In this document: positions 18,593 through 27,489 of the stretch, in pieces
Position numbering within the stretch: the first letter of the stretch is position 1
Layout of the letters: every line of letters starts with the position of its first letter
Source: Picosynechococcus sp. PCC 7117
Lineage (GTDB): Bacteria; Cyanobacteriota; Cyanobacteriia; Cyanobacteriales; MRBY01
Length of the DNA: 64,000 nucleotides
Reading direction: 5' to 3'
Assembly: GCF_001693275.1 (NCBI RefSeq)
Contig: NZ_CP016477.1
Span: 1,674,001-1,738,000 of the forward strand
Notes under the pieces: model-generated
Seen by the model: the letters and a program-made list of their open reading frames with translations, nothing else
Told to the model about the DNA's origin: nothing
Database searches by the model: none
Program-made: the position numbers and the translations under genes

Positions 18593-19336
18593 ATGCGTCA
18601 AGTATTTCTGTTGTTGCCCCTTGTTGCCGTGGGTTTAACGCTCGGGAGTTGCTCTCTATTGCCCGGTGGTGGCGGTGATGAACCGACCCCGGAAACCCCC
18701 CAAACCACAGCACCGACTCCCGCTCCGGAGCCAGACGCTGAATTGTTTGCCCCCCCGACAACAGAAACATTGTCTTCTGTGCTGATCCCATCCACTGACC
18801 CCGATGCCCGTCGTCGGGCTACCACAGAAGGCCGCCCCGATCCCTTTGCGGATCTTTCCCTTGCGCCCCAAGTGACTTTAGCACCTCCCCCAGCTCCGAC
18901 ACCAACTACTTCTGGTGCACAACCGGGTGCCCCTGGCACAGCCAATGGCGCTGGCACTCCTGGACAAACCACCCCTGGTACAGCTCCTGGGAGCGTGGCG
19001 ATCGCCCCACCGCCACCCCCTCTAGACTTTAGCCCCATTCTTCCATCCCTACCAGAACCCACTGCCGCAAATAACACCAAAGTGACGGGGGTCGTACAGA
19101 TCAATGGTATTGATTATGTGATGGTGGAATCTCCCGACGAGCGTTTTAGCCGCTATGTGAAGGTAGGAGACTACGTCGCTAATGGTCAGGTACTCGTAAA
19201 AGCGATCGCCTTTAATCGGGGCGTTCCCGTGGTCACCCTGGAGCAGTATGGCATGACGATTCAGAAAAAACTCAATGAAACTTCGGTGGCGAGTAATCCC
19301 GGAGAACGCACTGTGCCGACCTTAGAAGAAGGTTAA
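18593..19336 (+). CDS. Proline-rich lipoprotein with a C-terminal PilP-like domain
   Basis: The 247-residue protein has a lipoprotein signal (LTLGSC, Cys at 20). A low-complexity Pro/Thr/Ala/Gly region follows over about residues 26-150. A small beta-rich domain lies at about 160-235 (GVVQINGIDYVMVES ... KVGDYVANGQVLVKAI). The last part resembles the PilP fold pattern (V..G..YV.V.....V..GDY), but cyanobacterial pilus machines are usually described without PilP, so this is tentative. It would be anchored in the plasma or outer membrane. GAGG precedes the ATG. Confidence 0.75.
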   Translation: MRQVFLLLPLVAVGLTLGSCSLLPGGGGDEPTPETPQTTAPTPAPEPDAELFAPPTTETLSSVLIPSTDPDARRRATTEGRPDPFADLSLAPQVTLAPPPAPTPTTSGAQPGAPGTANGAGTPGQTTPGTAPGSVAIAPPPPPLDFSPILPSLPEPTAANNTKVTGVVQINGIDYVMVESPDERFSRYVKVGDYVANGQVLVKAIAFNRGVPVVTLEQYGMTIQKKLNETSVASNPGERTVPTLEEG

Positions 19337-19440
19337 GCTCGTTCAAAACACAAGCCAACCACCATTGAAATATTGCCCCAGGGGGAGCAGGCAAAACGGT
19401 ACAATGCTCCTAGAATTCGATGTGAAAAAGGATAGCGATT

Positions 19441-19737
19441 GTGACAACTCCGGGCACTGTAACAGAACTGATCACAGAATGTTTGCGGCGGGAAGATTTA
19501 CCCCTGGCTATTTATCGGGAGGTGGCGGCCCATCTGCAACAGGTGCCCCAAGTACAGGTGGAATTAGAGTTGCGGCGATCGCCAAAATTTAATTATTTCC
19601 ACAGTCAAATTGGGGAAATGCATTTACGCTATCCGGCGGATCTTCCCCAAGGCGATCGCCAACAAATTGAAGCAATTCTTTCCTTCTACGCCGGACGCTA
19701 TGGTGCCTGGCAACGGGACAGCGTTACCTCCGAATAG
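19441..19737 (+). CDS. Conserved hypothetical protein
   Basis: The 98-residue soluble product has no signal peptide or membrane segment, and begins with GTG after AAAGGA. Charged helices surround the segment ELRRSPKFNYFHSQIGEMHLRY. I do not recognise the family. It lies between the lipoprotein and the small beta-barrel-like gene on the same strand. Confidence 0.65.
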   Translation: MTTPGTVTELITECLRREDLPLAIYREVAAHLQQVPQVQVELELRRSPKFNYFHSQIGEMHLRYPADLPQGDRQQIEAILSFYAGRYGAWQRDSVTSE

Positions 19738-19879
19738 AGCCGTCCTTCTCCACTAAAACCCAATTCCTGAATGAAAATCCTACAATGGAGATGTAAAGAA
19801 ACTTGGCAAACCCTTGATTTCTGTCTCCTAAGCGAGACTTTTTCTGGCAAGTTTCAAGTGTTTTGAGGAGTGCTCAACC

Positions 19880-20344
19880 ATGAAAAAAATAATTGCTTTA
19901 CTTAGCCTCGGTAGCGTTATGCTCACTGCCGGTGCAGCCCAGGCCCAAATCACTCCCACGAATCAATACAGTTACATTGGCGTTGCTGGTAATGTCGGTT
20001 TAACAGATCCCGATCGTAGTGTTGCCGATGATGGGGTCACGGTCATTAGTAAAATCGCGATTCTGAACAATTTATCCTTCCGCCCTGGCGTCAATTTCGG
20101 GGATGATACCTCTGTGACGCTACCAATCACCTATGACTTTGCTGGTCGGGGACGCGTCAATCCCTATGTTGGCGGCGGCATCGTCACAGATTCTGGCGAT
20201 ACAGATTTCTTGGCCACTGGCGGCTTTGACTACCGTTTCTCACGGGATTTTGTCGGAAATGTGGGGCTTAATGTCGGTTTTTCCAATGATGCAGATGTGG
20301 GCCTTACCCTAGGGGTTGGCTACGTTTTCCCCCGAAACCGTTAA
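19880..20344 (+). CDS. Exported small beta-barrel-like protein
   Basis: The 154-residue protein has a clear signal peptide (MKKIIALLSLGSVMLTAGAAQA, cleavage after AQA near 22). Alternating polar/hydrophobic strands rich in Gly, Asp and aromatics follow. It ends GVGYVFPRNR, as small outer-membrane barrels do. The size would suit an eight-stranded barrel. The family is not named here. GAGGAG precedes the ATG and a terminator follows at 20406. Confidence 0.78.
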   Translation: MKKIIALLSLGSVMLTAGAAQAQITPTNQYSYIGVAGNVGLTDPDRSVADDGVTVISKIAILNNLSFRPGVNFGDDTSVTLPITYDFAGRGRVNPYVGGGIVTDSGDTDFLATGGFDYRFSRDFVGNVGLNVGFSNDADVGLTLGVGYVFPRNR

Positions 20345-20405
20345 GTTTTCATCTTAAAGGATTACCCATTAAGCCTTTAGACGTTACGAATTATGTTGAT
20401 TTTCC

Positions 20406-20431
20406 GCCTCCCTATCCTGGGAGGTTTTTTC
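20406..20431 (+). terminator. Rho-independent terminator
   Basis: GCCTCCC and GGGAGG pair over a short loop, followed by six T. It closes the upstream exported-protein gene. Confidence 0.8.
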
Positions 20432-20480
20432 TCGGAGCCGCAAACTTTTATAGTGATCTGAGGCAGTTTTTGGACGAGCA

Positions 20481-21806
20481 ATGACCCTTTCTGACACAAA
20501 ATTAGGTGGTTTTGACCCGCAGCTTCCCCCAGAACAGGGAGTGATCGACAGTTGCGTGCATTGTGGCTTTTGTTTGGATACCTGTCCGAGCTATCGGGTG
20601 CTCGGCTCGGAGATGGATTCTCCCCGGGGCCGTATTTACCTGATGGATGCGATCGCCAAAGGGGAGGCGGAAATTAACAGCGCGACGGTACAACATTTCG
20701 ACAGTTGTCTGGGGTGTTTGGCCTGTACTTCGGCTTGTCCGTCGGGAGTCCGTTATGATGAACTGCTGGCCTCGATGCGGGCGCAAATTGAGCGCAACTA
20801 CACCAGAAGCCTCGGCGATCGCCTATTTCGGTGGCTGATTTTTAATTTGTTTCCCTATCCTTTGCGCTTAAAATTGCTGCTGCCGTTGTTGTGGGTTTAT
20901 CAAAATTCGGGTCTGCAATGGCTCGTCCGTAAATTAGGCATTCTCAAACTAATTCCTCGACTGGCGGCGATGGAGTTGATTCTGCCGAAAGTTAATCTCC
21001 AGGCCAGCAAAAAAGTATTACCCACCCTAATTCCAGCCCAGGGGGAAAAACGGTACCGCGTTGGCATTGTGCTGGGCTGTGTCCAACGGTTGTTCTTTTC
21101 TTCGGTGAATGAAGCAACGGCGCGGGTCTTAACGGCCAATGGCTGTGAAGTGGTGATTCCCCAGGGTCAGGGATGTTGTGCGGCGCTTCCGGCCCACCAA
21201 GGACAAACGGCACAAGCCCAAGAACTCGCGCGGCAGATGATCGATAGTTTTGCCGATCAAGACCTCGATTACATCATTATCAATGCCGCCGGTTGTGGCC
21301 ATACCCTCAAGGAATACGGACGAATTTTGCAAGATGACCCAGACTACGCCCAAAAAGCCCAGGATTTTGCCGCTAAAGTGCGTGATGCTCAGGAATTTCT
21401 CGCAACGGTGGGTTTAACGACCCCTTTAAATCCTTTAACATCCGAAGCTTTTCCCCTGGTTTATCAGGATGCTTGCCACCTGCTCCATGGCCAAAAAATT
21501 GCCGCCCAACCGCGCGATCTACTCCGACAAATTCCCAATGTGCAGCTCCGGGAACCCGCTGAACACAATCTCTGTTGTGGCAGTGCCGGGGTATTTAACC
21601 TCCTTCAACCGGAAATTGCCGCCGAACTGGGGGAACGGAAAGCCAGAAATTTAATGAATACTGGGGCGAAGGCGATCGCCTCGGCGAATCCAGGCTGTAG
21701 TCTGCAAATCCAAAACCAGCTCCAGCAGCAAGGACAAACCATTCCCCTGTGGCATCCGATGGAACTGCTCGATTTTGCCATTCGCGGCGTCCCCTTGCCC
21801 CTATAA
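20481..21806 (+). CDS. glcF: Glycolate oxidase/dehydrogenase iron-sulfur subunit (GlcF-like)
   Basis: The 441-residue protein has two 4Fe-4S motifs, [12 protein letters not shown] near residue 17 and [12 protein letters not shown] near 77. Two CCG domains follow, with CCAALPAH and CCGSAG. This is the architecture of GlcF, the electron-transfer subunit of glycolate dehydrogenase that oxidises photorespiratory glycolate to glyoxylate. Related LutA/HdrD-type proteins share the domains, so substrate assignment is by family. The stop lies 29 bases before the ddl start. Confidence 0.85.
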   Translation: MTLSDTKLGGFDPQLPPEQGVIDSCVHCGFCLDTCPSYRVLGSEMDSPRGRIYLMDAIAKGEAEINSATVQHFDSCLGCLACTSACPSGVRYDELLASMRAQIERNYTRSLGDRLFRWLIFNLFPYPLRLKLLLPLLWVYQNSGLQWLVRKLGILKLIPRLAAMELILPKVNLQASKKVLPTLIPAQGEKRYRVGIVLGCVQRLFFSSVNEATARVLTANGCEVVIPQGQGCCAALPAHQGQTAQAQELARQMIDSFADQDLDYIIINAAGCGHTLKEYGRILQDDPDYAQKAQDFAAKVRDAQEFLATVGLTTPLNPLTSEAFPLVYQDACHLLHGQKIAAQPRDLLRQIPNVQLREPAEHNLCCGSAGVFNLLQPEIAAELGERKARNLMNTGAKAIASANPGCSLQIQNQLQQQGQTIPLWHPMELLDFAIRGVPLPL

Positions 21807-21835
21807 TGATCCCGATATCTATGGTGGAGAACGTG

Positions 21836-22897
21836 ATGGCACGGCAACGGGTTGGTTTATTGTTTGGCGGGAAATCTGGGGAGCATGATGTTTCCATCGT
21901 TTCAGCGGCGGCGATCGCCAAAGCCTTTGCCCAGGAAGATAACCCCCACAAATACGAACTCCTCCCGTTTTACATCGACTGTAATGGTATTTGGCACGAC
22001 CCAGAGATTTCCCAACAGGTACTCACTGCCGGCAAAGCCCTCCCCGTAGAAACCGTTGATCCGGCCAGTCGCTGGCAATTTCCCCAGGCAGCCCCCAGCA
22101 TTGATGTGTGGTTTCCCATTGTCCACGGCCCCAATGGGGAAGATGGCACCCTCCAAGGCCTACTGACCCTCATGGAAAAGCCCTTTGTGGGGAGTAAAGT
22201 GCTCGGTTCAGCGGCGGGTATGGATAAGCTGGCGATGAAAATGGTTTTTGCCCAGGCGGGTTTGGCCCAGGTGGATTATGTGGGCGTGTTGCGTTCTGAA
22301 GTCTGGTCTGGCCCCTGTGTTTTCCCAAAGGTCTGCGACAAAATTGAAGCCCAGCTCAATTATCCGATGTTCGTTAAACCCGCAAATCTGGGGTCTTCCG
22401 TGGGAATTAGTAAAGTGCGCACCCGTGACGAACTAGAAAAAGCGCTGGATCTCGCGGCAGAATATGACCGTCGGCTTATTGTTGAAGCTGGAGTGACAGC
22501 TCGTGAAGTGGAATGCGCCGTCCTAGGAAATGATCAGCCCAAAGCTTCGGTGGTGGGGGAAATTCGCTTTGACAGTGATTTCTACGACTACGAAACGAAA
22601 TACACCGACGGGAAATCTAGTATGCACATTCCTGCGGAGATCCCAGGGGCGATCGCCCAACAAATTCAAGAACTCGCCATTAAAGCCTTCCAAGCCCTCG
22701 ACTGCCGTGGCATTGCCCGGGTGGATTTTTTCTATGTGGAAGCGACCCAGACGGTGTTAATTAACGAAATTAATACCCTGCCTGGGTTTACAGCCCTGAG
22801 TATGTACCCGCAATTGTGGCAACAAAGCGGCGTTCCCTTCCCTCAATTGGTGGATCGCCTGGTGCAATTTGCCCTAGAGGATGTCCCACAGGCTTAA
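21836..22897 (+). CDS. ddl: D-alanine--D-alanine ligase
   Basis: Ddl makes the D-Ala-D-Ala dipeptide for peptidoglycan. The 353-residue ATP-grasp protein begins [20 protein letters not shown]. It has [25 protein letters not shown] and ARVDFFY with [11 protein letters not shown], all diagnostic. The ATG at 21836 lies six bases after GGAG; in-frame upstream starts at 21749 and 21821 would overlap or abut glcF and lack conservation. This is the DdlA-like length class. Confidence 0.95.
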   Translation: MARQRVGLLFGGKSGEHDVSIVSAAAIAKAFAQEDNPHKYELLPFYIDCNGIWHDPEISQQVLTAGKALPVETVDPASRWQFPQAAPSIDVWFPIVHGPNGEDGTLQGLLTLMEKPFVGSKVLGSAAGMDKLAMKMVFAQAGLAQVDYVGVLRSEVWSGPCVFPKVCDKIEAQLNYPMFVKPANLGSSVGISKVRTRDELEKALDLAAEYDRRLIVEAGVTAREVECAVLGNDQPKASVVGEIRFDSDFYDYETKYTDGKSSMHIPAEIPGAIAQQIQELAIKAFQALDCRGIARVDFFYVEATQTVLINEINTLPGFTALSMYPQLWQQSGVPFPQLVDRLVQFALEDVPQA

Positions 22898-22922
22898 CAT
22901 TCTCGGAAAATTCTTTGTAAAA

Positions 22923-22955
22923 AAGCCCCCCTAAATTGAGCTAGGGGGGTATTTG
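22923..22955. terminator. Bidirectional terminator between ddl and pgk
   Basis: GCCCCCCTA and TAGGGGGGT form a strong stem over a nine-base loop, with A-run on the left and T-rich sequence on the right. It lies between two converging genes. Confidence 0.75.
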
Positions 22956-22980
22956 TTAGAGCAAAAGAACGGTTAAAAGT

Positions 22981-24177
22981 TTAGGCATCATCGAGGGCAA
23001 CAATACCGGGAAGCTCTTTTCCTTCGAGCAGTTCGAGGCTGGCACCACCACCTGTGGAAATGTGACTCATTTTGTCTGCAACACCAACTTTTTCGACGGC
23101 CGCAACGGAGTCTCCACCCCCAATAATCGTGACCGTACCAGTTTCAGTCGCACCAGCAAGGGTCTTGGCGATCGCCTCGGTACCCACGGCAAATTTATCG
23201 AACTCGAATACCCCCATTGGGCCATTCCAGATCGCTGTACCACAGCCATCAAGAGCTTCTTGGAAGACCTTCACAGAATCGGCACCAATGTCGAGACCCA
23301 TCCAGCCATCGGGAATTGCGTCAACGCTGACAGTTTTAGCTTCAGCATCGGGGGCAAACTTGTCTGCGACAACCACGTCAGTGGGCAACAAAATTTTCCC
23401 CTGGGCCTTTTCCATTAAGCTCTTTGCCAAATCGATCTTGTCATCTTCGACGAGGGAACCACCGACGGATTTCCCTTGGGCTTTGTAGAACGTAAAGATC
23501 ATCCCGCCGCCAATCAAAAGCTTGTCACACTTTTCGAGGAGGGTTTCGATGACGCCAATTTTGCTGGATACCTTAGAACCGCCAACAATCGCCACGAGGG
23601 GACGTTTGGGGGCTTCGATGGCGCCCTTGAGGAACTGGAGTTCTTTTTCGATCAAAAGACCCGCAACAGAAGTGCCAACATGGTGGGTTACGCCTTCGGT
23701 GGAACCATGGGCACGGTGAGCCGTCCCGAACGCATCGTTGACATAAATGTCTGCATTGGCCGCGAGTTGCTTGGCAAATTCGGGATCATTCTTTTCTTCG
23801 CCGGGGTTAAAGCGGAGGTTTTCTAGTAACGCCACTTGACCATTGCCGAGGTTGGCGATCGCCTGGTTCACATCATCTCCAACGCAATCATCACACTTGG
23901 TGACAGATTGGCCCAACAATTCAGACAAACGAGCGGCCACAGGCGTTAAGCGCATCGAATCAACCACCTGACCCTTCGGACGACCCATGTGGCTCCCAAG
24001 AATTACCTTGGCACCTTTCTCAGTCAAATATTTGATGGTGGGGAGTGCTGCCCGAATCCGGGTATCGTCAGTGATTACACCACTCTCATTGAGGGGTACA
24101 TTAAAATCAACCCGGACAAACACGCGCTTACCGCTTAAATCTGCCTCTGTTAAATTTGCAACTGATTTCTTAGCCAC
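22981..24177 (-). CDS. pgk: Phosphoglycerate kinase
   Basis: Pgk interconverts 3-phosphoglycerate and 1,3-bisphosphoglycerate in glycolysis and the Calvin cycle. The 398-residue sequence has [10 protein letters not shown] near 20, [21 protein letters not shown] and the C-terminal [11 protein letters not shown] and [14 protein letters not shown] nucleotide motifs. Length is full. The ATG at 24177 is preceded by GGAGG. Confidence 0.98.
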   Translation of the reverse strand: MAKKSVANLTEADLSGKRVFVRVDFNVPLNESGVITDDTRIRAALPTIKYLTEKGAKVILGSHMGRPKGQVVDSMRLTPVAARLSELLGQSVTKCDDCVGDDVNQAIANLGNGQVALLENLRFNPGEEKNDPEFAKQLAANADIYVNDAFGTAHRAHGSTEGVTHHVGTSVAGLLIEKELQFLKGAIEAPKRPLVAIVGGSKVSSKIGVIETLLEKCDKLLIGGGMIFTFYKAQGKSVGGSLVEDDKIDLAKSLMEKAQGKILLPTDVVVADKFAPDAEAKTVSVDAIPDGWMGLDIGADSVKVFQEALDGCGTAIWNGPMGVFEFDKFAVGTEAIAKTLAGATETGTVTIIGGGDSVAAVEKVGVADKMSHISTGGGASLELLEGKELPGIVALDDA

Positions 24178-24335
24178 AATTAGGATCCTCCAAATGCTTG
24201 CTTTTTATAAAGTTCTGTCATCTTGTCATCAGAAGAAGACCATTTTTCCGAGAAAATTGAACTAGAAGTTCCAAATCCAGAAAAATATCTCCATGCAGAT
24301 TTTACCGGAGCCTGTGTCTAGGAGGTAGAGCTACC

Positions 24336-24740
24336 ATGTTTAAAACCATTCTTTTTCCCGTTGATAAAAGTCGTGAAGCCCGTGAAGCGGCGGAAACCGT
24401 GATTCAGCTTGTGAAATCCTTCCAAAGTCGTTTAGTCTTGCTCTCCGTGGTCGAACCGACAGAGCCAGAGGAACGCCAGGGGGTGATGAATTCCGAAGAA
24501 GCGGTGGCGAAGCTCCTCCAGGGAGCCCATGATCTCTTTGCCCAAGCGGGGATCGAAGCGGAGATCATTGAACGGGAAGGGATGCCATCTTTTACCATTT
24601 GTGATGTGGCCGATGAAATTGAGGCTGATTTAATCGTGATGGGCTGTCGGGGTATGGGCTTAACCCAAGAAGGAGTCGCCGAAAGTGTCACGAGCAAAGT
24701 TACGAATCTTTCTCCTTGTCCGGTCTTGATTATCCCCTAG
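24336..24740 (+). CDS. Universal stress protein (UspA family)
   Basis: The 134-residue single-domain Usp protein begins MFKTILFPVDKSREAREA. The C-terminal ATP-type motif GCRGMGLTQEGVAESVTSKV matches G-x2-G-x9-G-S/T loosely, followed by CPVLIIP. Such proteins bind ATP and modulate stress survival; the target is unknown. GGAGG precedes the ATG. It is divergent from pgk. Confidence 0.9.
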   Translation: MFKTILFPVDKSREAREAAETVIQLVKSFQSRLVLLSVVEPTEPEERQGVMNSEEAVAKLLQGAHDLFAQAGIEAEIIEREGMPSFTICDVADEIEADLIVMGCRGMGLTQEGVAESVTSKVTNLSPCPVLIIP

Positions 24741-25212
24741 GGACTTGCTCTGCCAGTTAAATATCCAGCTTGAGATCACTTCTCTTTTTTTCTACAGGGC
24801 GGAGGCGATCGCCTTTTGCTGTTCAGCCTTTTCGCCCATGGCAATGTCAGAATTTTGATTTTTAATGAAGCAAGACTCAAAAAATCATTAAGTATTTATA
24901 TTTATTCCAGTGCTTCTGTCTCTGAGCAGAGAATGATTAAATACAGATCAAAATTGCGACAATTTTCGCAGATAAAAAATTGATCATCTTGTCTATGGCG
25001 AAAGTAGGAGTCGAAATTAACATTCATCACTTATGATTGCATTAAGATTTAACAAAATAGGTACTGTAGCGTCCCAATTAAAACAATAGATGTCTAGTTA
25101 TATTTCTATGGGGAAAATAAAAAATAAAAGAGCAATCCTTTAACGGCAATGAGTATCATTGGGTCTGTAAAGTATTGTTCTTGCATCGTCACAGTAGGTT
25201 GAAATAGCGCTT
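24741..25212. other. Non-coding gap
   Basis: This 472-base stretch is AT-rich, with one HIP1 site near 24808. I saw no tRNA, no strong terminator and no convincing small frame. It presumably holds the promoter of the MshEN-like gene at 25213. Confidence 0.5.
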
Positions 25213-25767
25213 ATGAATGCAGCATCTACCAACAATGGTCCGAAAATTCAGTTGATCGGCGAAGTCCTTGAAGATGCAGGCTTAATTTCCGAAGCCCAAT
25301 TACAAACGGCTCTTTTTGATCAGCAAATTTATAGTGATTTAAAATTTGGTGAAATTTTGACTTTGCGGGGCTGGATTCGTCAACCCACGGCTGATTTTTT
25401 TGCAAAGTATGCTAAACAAGAGTTGATCTTAATTGATAGCAAACGGCTTGGTGATTATTTACTTGAAGCGGATTTACTGACCACCGAGCAGCTCGCCCTA
25501 ATTCTTGATGAGCAACGGCTAAACCATATGTTATTCGGCAGTTTAGCGGTGTTGAAAGGTTATATTCCCCAGAAAACCTTGAATTTTTTCCTGCGTCGTA
25601 TCCTAAATCAACATGTTGGCGATCGCCGATTTTGGCAGACTACCCATCATCCCAAAACATCTCTCGCCCAGCAGCCCAACGCGAAAGCGACTCAACCCCC
25701 ACTCTCTAAAGAGACCTTAAACACAGCCAAGGAGACTGATCCCACAGAAATTAACTGGATTGGTTAA
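25213..25767 (+). CDS. Protein with two MshEN/GspE-N-like repeats
   Basis: The 184-residue soluble protein has two homologous units at about residues 14-63 and 79-126. They read (I/L)G(E/D).L.(E/D)A.L(I/L)(S/T)..QL...L..Q...... FG....L.G.I...T..FF. This resembles the N-terminal domain of type II secretion/type IV pilus ATPases (MshEN), which can bind cyclic-di-GMP, here without the ATPase. The C-terminal 45 residues are polar and probably disordered. Function is unknown; a regulatory or adaptor role is inference. Confidence 0.7.
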   Translation: MNAASTNNGPKIQLIGEVLEDAGLISEAQLQTALFDQQIYSDLKFGEILTLRGWIRQPTADFFAKYAKQELILIDSKRLGDYLLEADLLTTEQLALILDEQRLNHMLFGSLAVLKGYIPQKTLNFFLRRILNQHVGDRRFWQTTHHPKTSLAQQPNAKATQPPLSKETLNTAKETDPTEINWIG

Positions 25768-25884
25768 TTTACTCTTGATTGTTTTTAAAAATAGAACTTA
25801 ATCCTGAACAAGTCTGACCCATGGCGATCGCCATCTACGCGGATCGCCGCATTCTAATGGCGAAACAAATATAATGTAGCGGAC

Positions 25885-25918
25885 AATAAAAAAAAGAGAG
25901 GACTAAAATGCCTCTCCG
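25885..25918 (-). terminator. Terminator downstream of psaC
   Basis: On the reverse strand GAGAGG and CCTCTC pair over a nine-base loop and are followed by eight T. Confidence 0.8.
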
Positions 25919-26003
25919 GAAATGACCAGAATGGTTGAAAACGTTAATGGGATAGTGTTTTAATATAACCCAATACAAAAAGGCTTGTGTTAAATGGGCG
26001 AGT

Positions 26004-26255
<252 letters not shown>

Positions 26256-26354
26256 TTAACTCCTACAAGAATGTGGTTTGATTATGTCAGCATTCTGGAT
26301 TATGGGTTAGTTTACCGCAGGGCTAGAAGTCCCTTGGCGAAAAGGTGATATAAG

Positions 26355-26372
26355 TTTACGTTGCGTTACATA
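26355..26372 (+). promoter_or_regulatory. HLR1 (RpaB-type) site upstream of psaC
   Basis: TTTACGTT and GTTACATA are separated by two bases. They match the HLR1 consensus (G/T)TTACA(T/A)(T/A)-N2-repeat at 15 of 16 positions. HLR1 sites bind RpaB, which activates photosystem I genes in low light. The site lies 106-123 bases before the psaC ATG, a plausible activator position. Confidence 0.55.
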
Positions 26373-26503
26373 TCCCTAAAAAACCGGCGTCTCTAGGCAA
26401 TTTTGAGCGTTTTTTGAAATTTTCTGGGGTGCTTTTTGGGGGCAAAACCAGGGTTTCTATTGATTCGATGTTGACTACAAAATTTTAGGAACAAAACTTT
26501 ACT

Positions 26504-27082
26504 ATGGCCATCCGCTTCCAAGCTCTCGAAGTTGTTGCCCTCTCCGTACCAGAGGCACCCCGTCCGATTCAAGAGTATCTCCAAGACATTGATTGTCTGG
26601 TGGGGGCGATCGCCGATCCAGAACGCACCGAAAAAATTGCCCCGGATCAATACCAACTCAAAATGCGGCCCATTGGTTTTTTAGATCTGTACAAATTTCA
26701 GCCCATTGTGACCTTGAAAATTTGGTGCGATCGCCACTACCAAGTCCATATCAAAAGTTTGGACTACCAGTTGCGGGGTCTAGAACCCTTTATGAAGGGC
26801 TTTAAACTCGATGTGACTGGTCGATTACAACCCATCGCTGATGAACAGGAGCAATGGTTACTCGAAGGTGAAGCGGATCTCCAGGTTAAACTCGAATTGC
26901 CGCCGCCCCTCTGGTTTACCCCCAAAGCACTGGTGAAAAAAACGGGCGATCGCCTTTTGCGGGAAATTCTCCAACGCATCAAGGGGCAACTCCTTGACCA
27001 GTTAGTGCGTGACTACCAAGTTTGGGCCAACGGTACCCGCGAAAATTCTACCTGTGGCGATCGCCTTGAAACTCACCCGTAA
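26504..27082 (+). CDS. DUF1997 family protein
   Basis: The 192-residue soluble protein opens MAIRFQALEVVALSVPEAPRPIQEYLQ. It has the DUF1997 core (YQLKMRPIGFLDLYKFQPIVTLKIW, GEADLQVKLELPPPLWFTPKALV). The family is widespread in cyanobacteria and plastids and has no settled function; the fold may be lipid- or polyketide-binding-like, which is inference. It is divergent from psaC and shares the 254-base upstream region. Confidence 0.82.
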   Translation: MAIRFQALEVVALSVPEAPRPIQEYLQDIDCLVGAIADPERTEKIAPDQYQLKMRPIGFLDLYKFQPIVTLKIWCDRHYQVHIKSLDYQLRGLEPFMKGFKLDVTGRLQPIADEQEQWLLEGEADLQVKLELPPPLWFTPKALVKKTGDRLLREILQRIKGQLLDQLVRDYQVWANGTRENSTCGDRLETHP

Positions 27083-27236
27083 ATTTCCCGAAGGATACAC
27101 CCTGGTGCCATGGATAAAAATTCCGTAAAATCCAAAAATTTCCGATAAAATAGCAGATTTTGCCGCCACAAAAGTTAATTTCCGCTCTCTGGAAAAATCG
27201 CTATGATGAAACTGAATGTACAGTTACCCTAACCCT

Positions 27237-27359
27237 ATGGATATCAAATTACTTTTATTGGCTTTGACTGGTGTCTTTACCGTGGCTTGTCTCTTTTTCG
27301 GTACCCAAAATGGTTTTTATGATTCCGATGATTACCACGGCAATGGTTCTGCCCACTAA
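27237..27359 (+). CDS. ndhP: 40-residue single-helix membrane protein, probable NDH-1 subunit NdhP
   Basis: The frame reads ATG to TAA for 40 residues: one transmembrane helix (about 3-22, LLLLALTGVFTVACLFF), then a polar tail ending NGFYDSDDYHGNGSAH. Size, single helix and the acidic, HGNG(S/T)AH-like tail match my memory of NdhP, a small subunit of the thylakoid NDH-1L complex involved in cyclic electron flow. The identification rests on memory of a short sequence. If it is not NdhP, it is still a real-looking small membrane gene, isolated between DUF1997 and the beta-CASP gene. Confidence 0.55.
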   Translation: MDIKLLLLALTGVFTVACLFFGTQNGFYDSDDYHGNGSAH

Positions 27360-27489
27360 TGCCCCTACCCACATTTTTTGGGGAGTTTCGCCACAAGTTC
27401 CCTTAAGCATGTCTTTTATTGTTCGTTGAGATACTCTAGGATCTCCTGCGGCGATCGCCTCCTTGGGATTCTAGGATTTTTTGTGCCCA

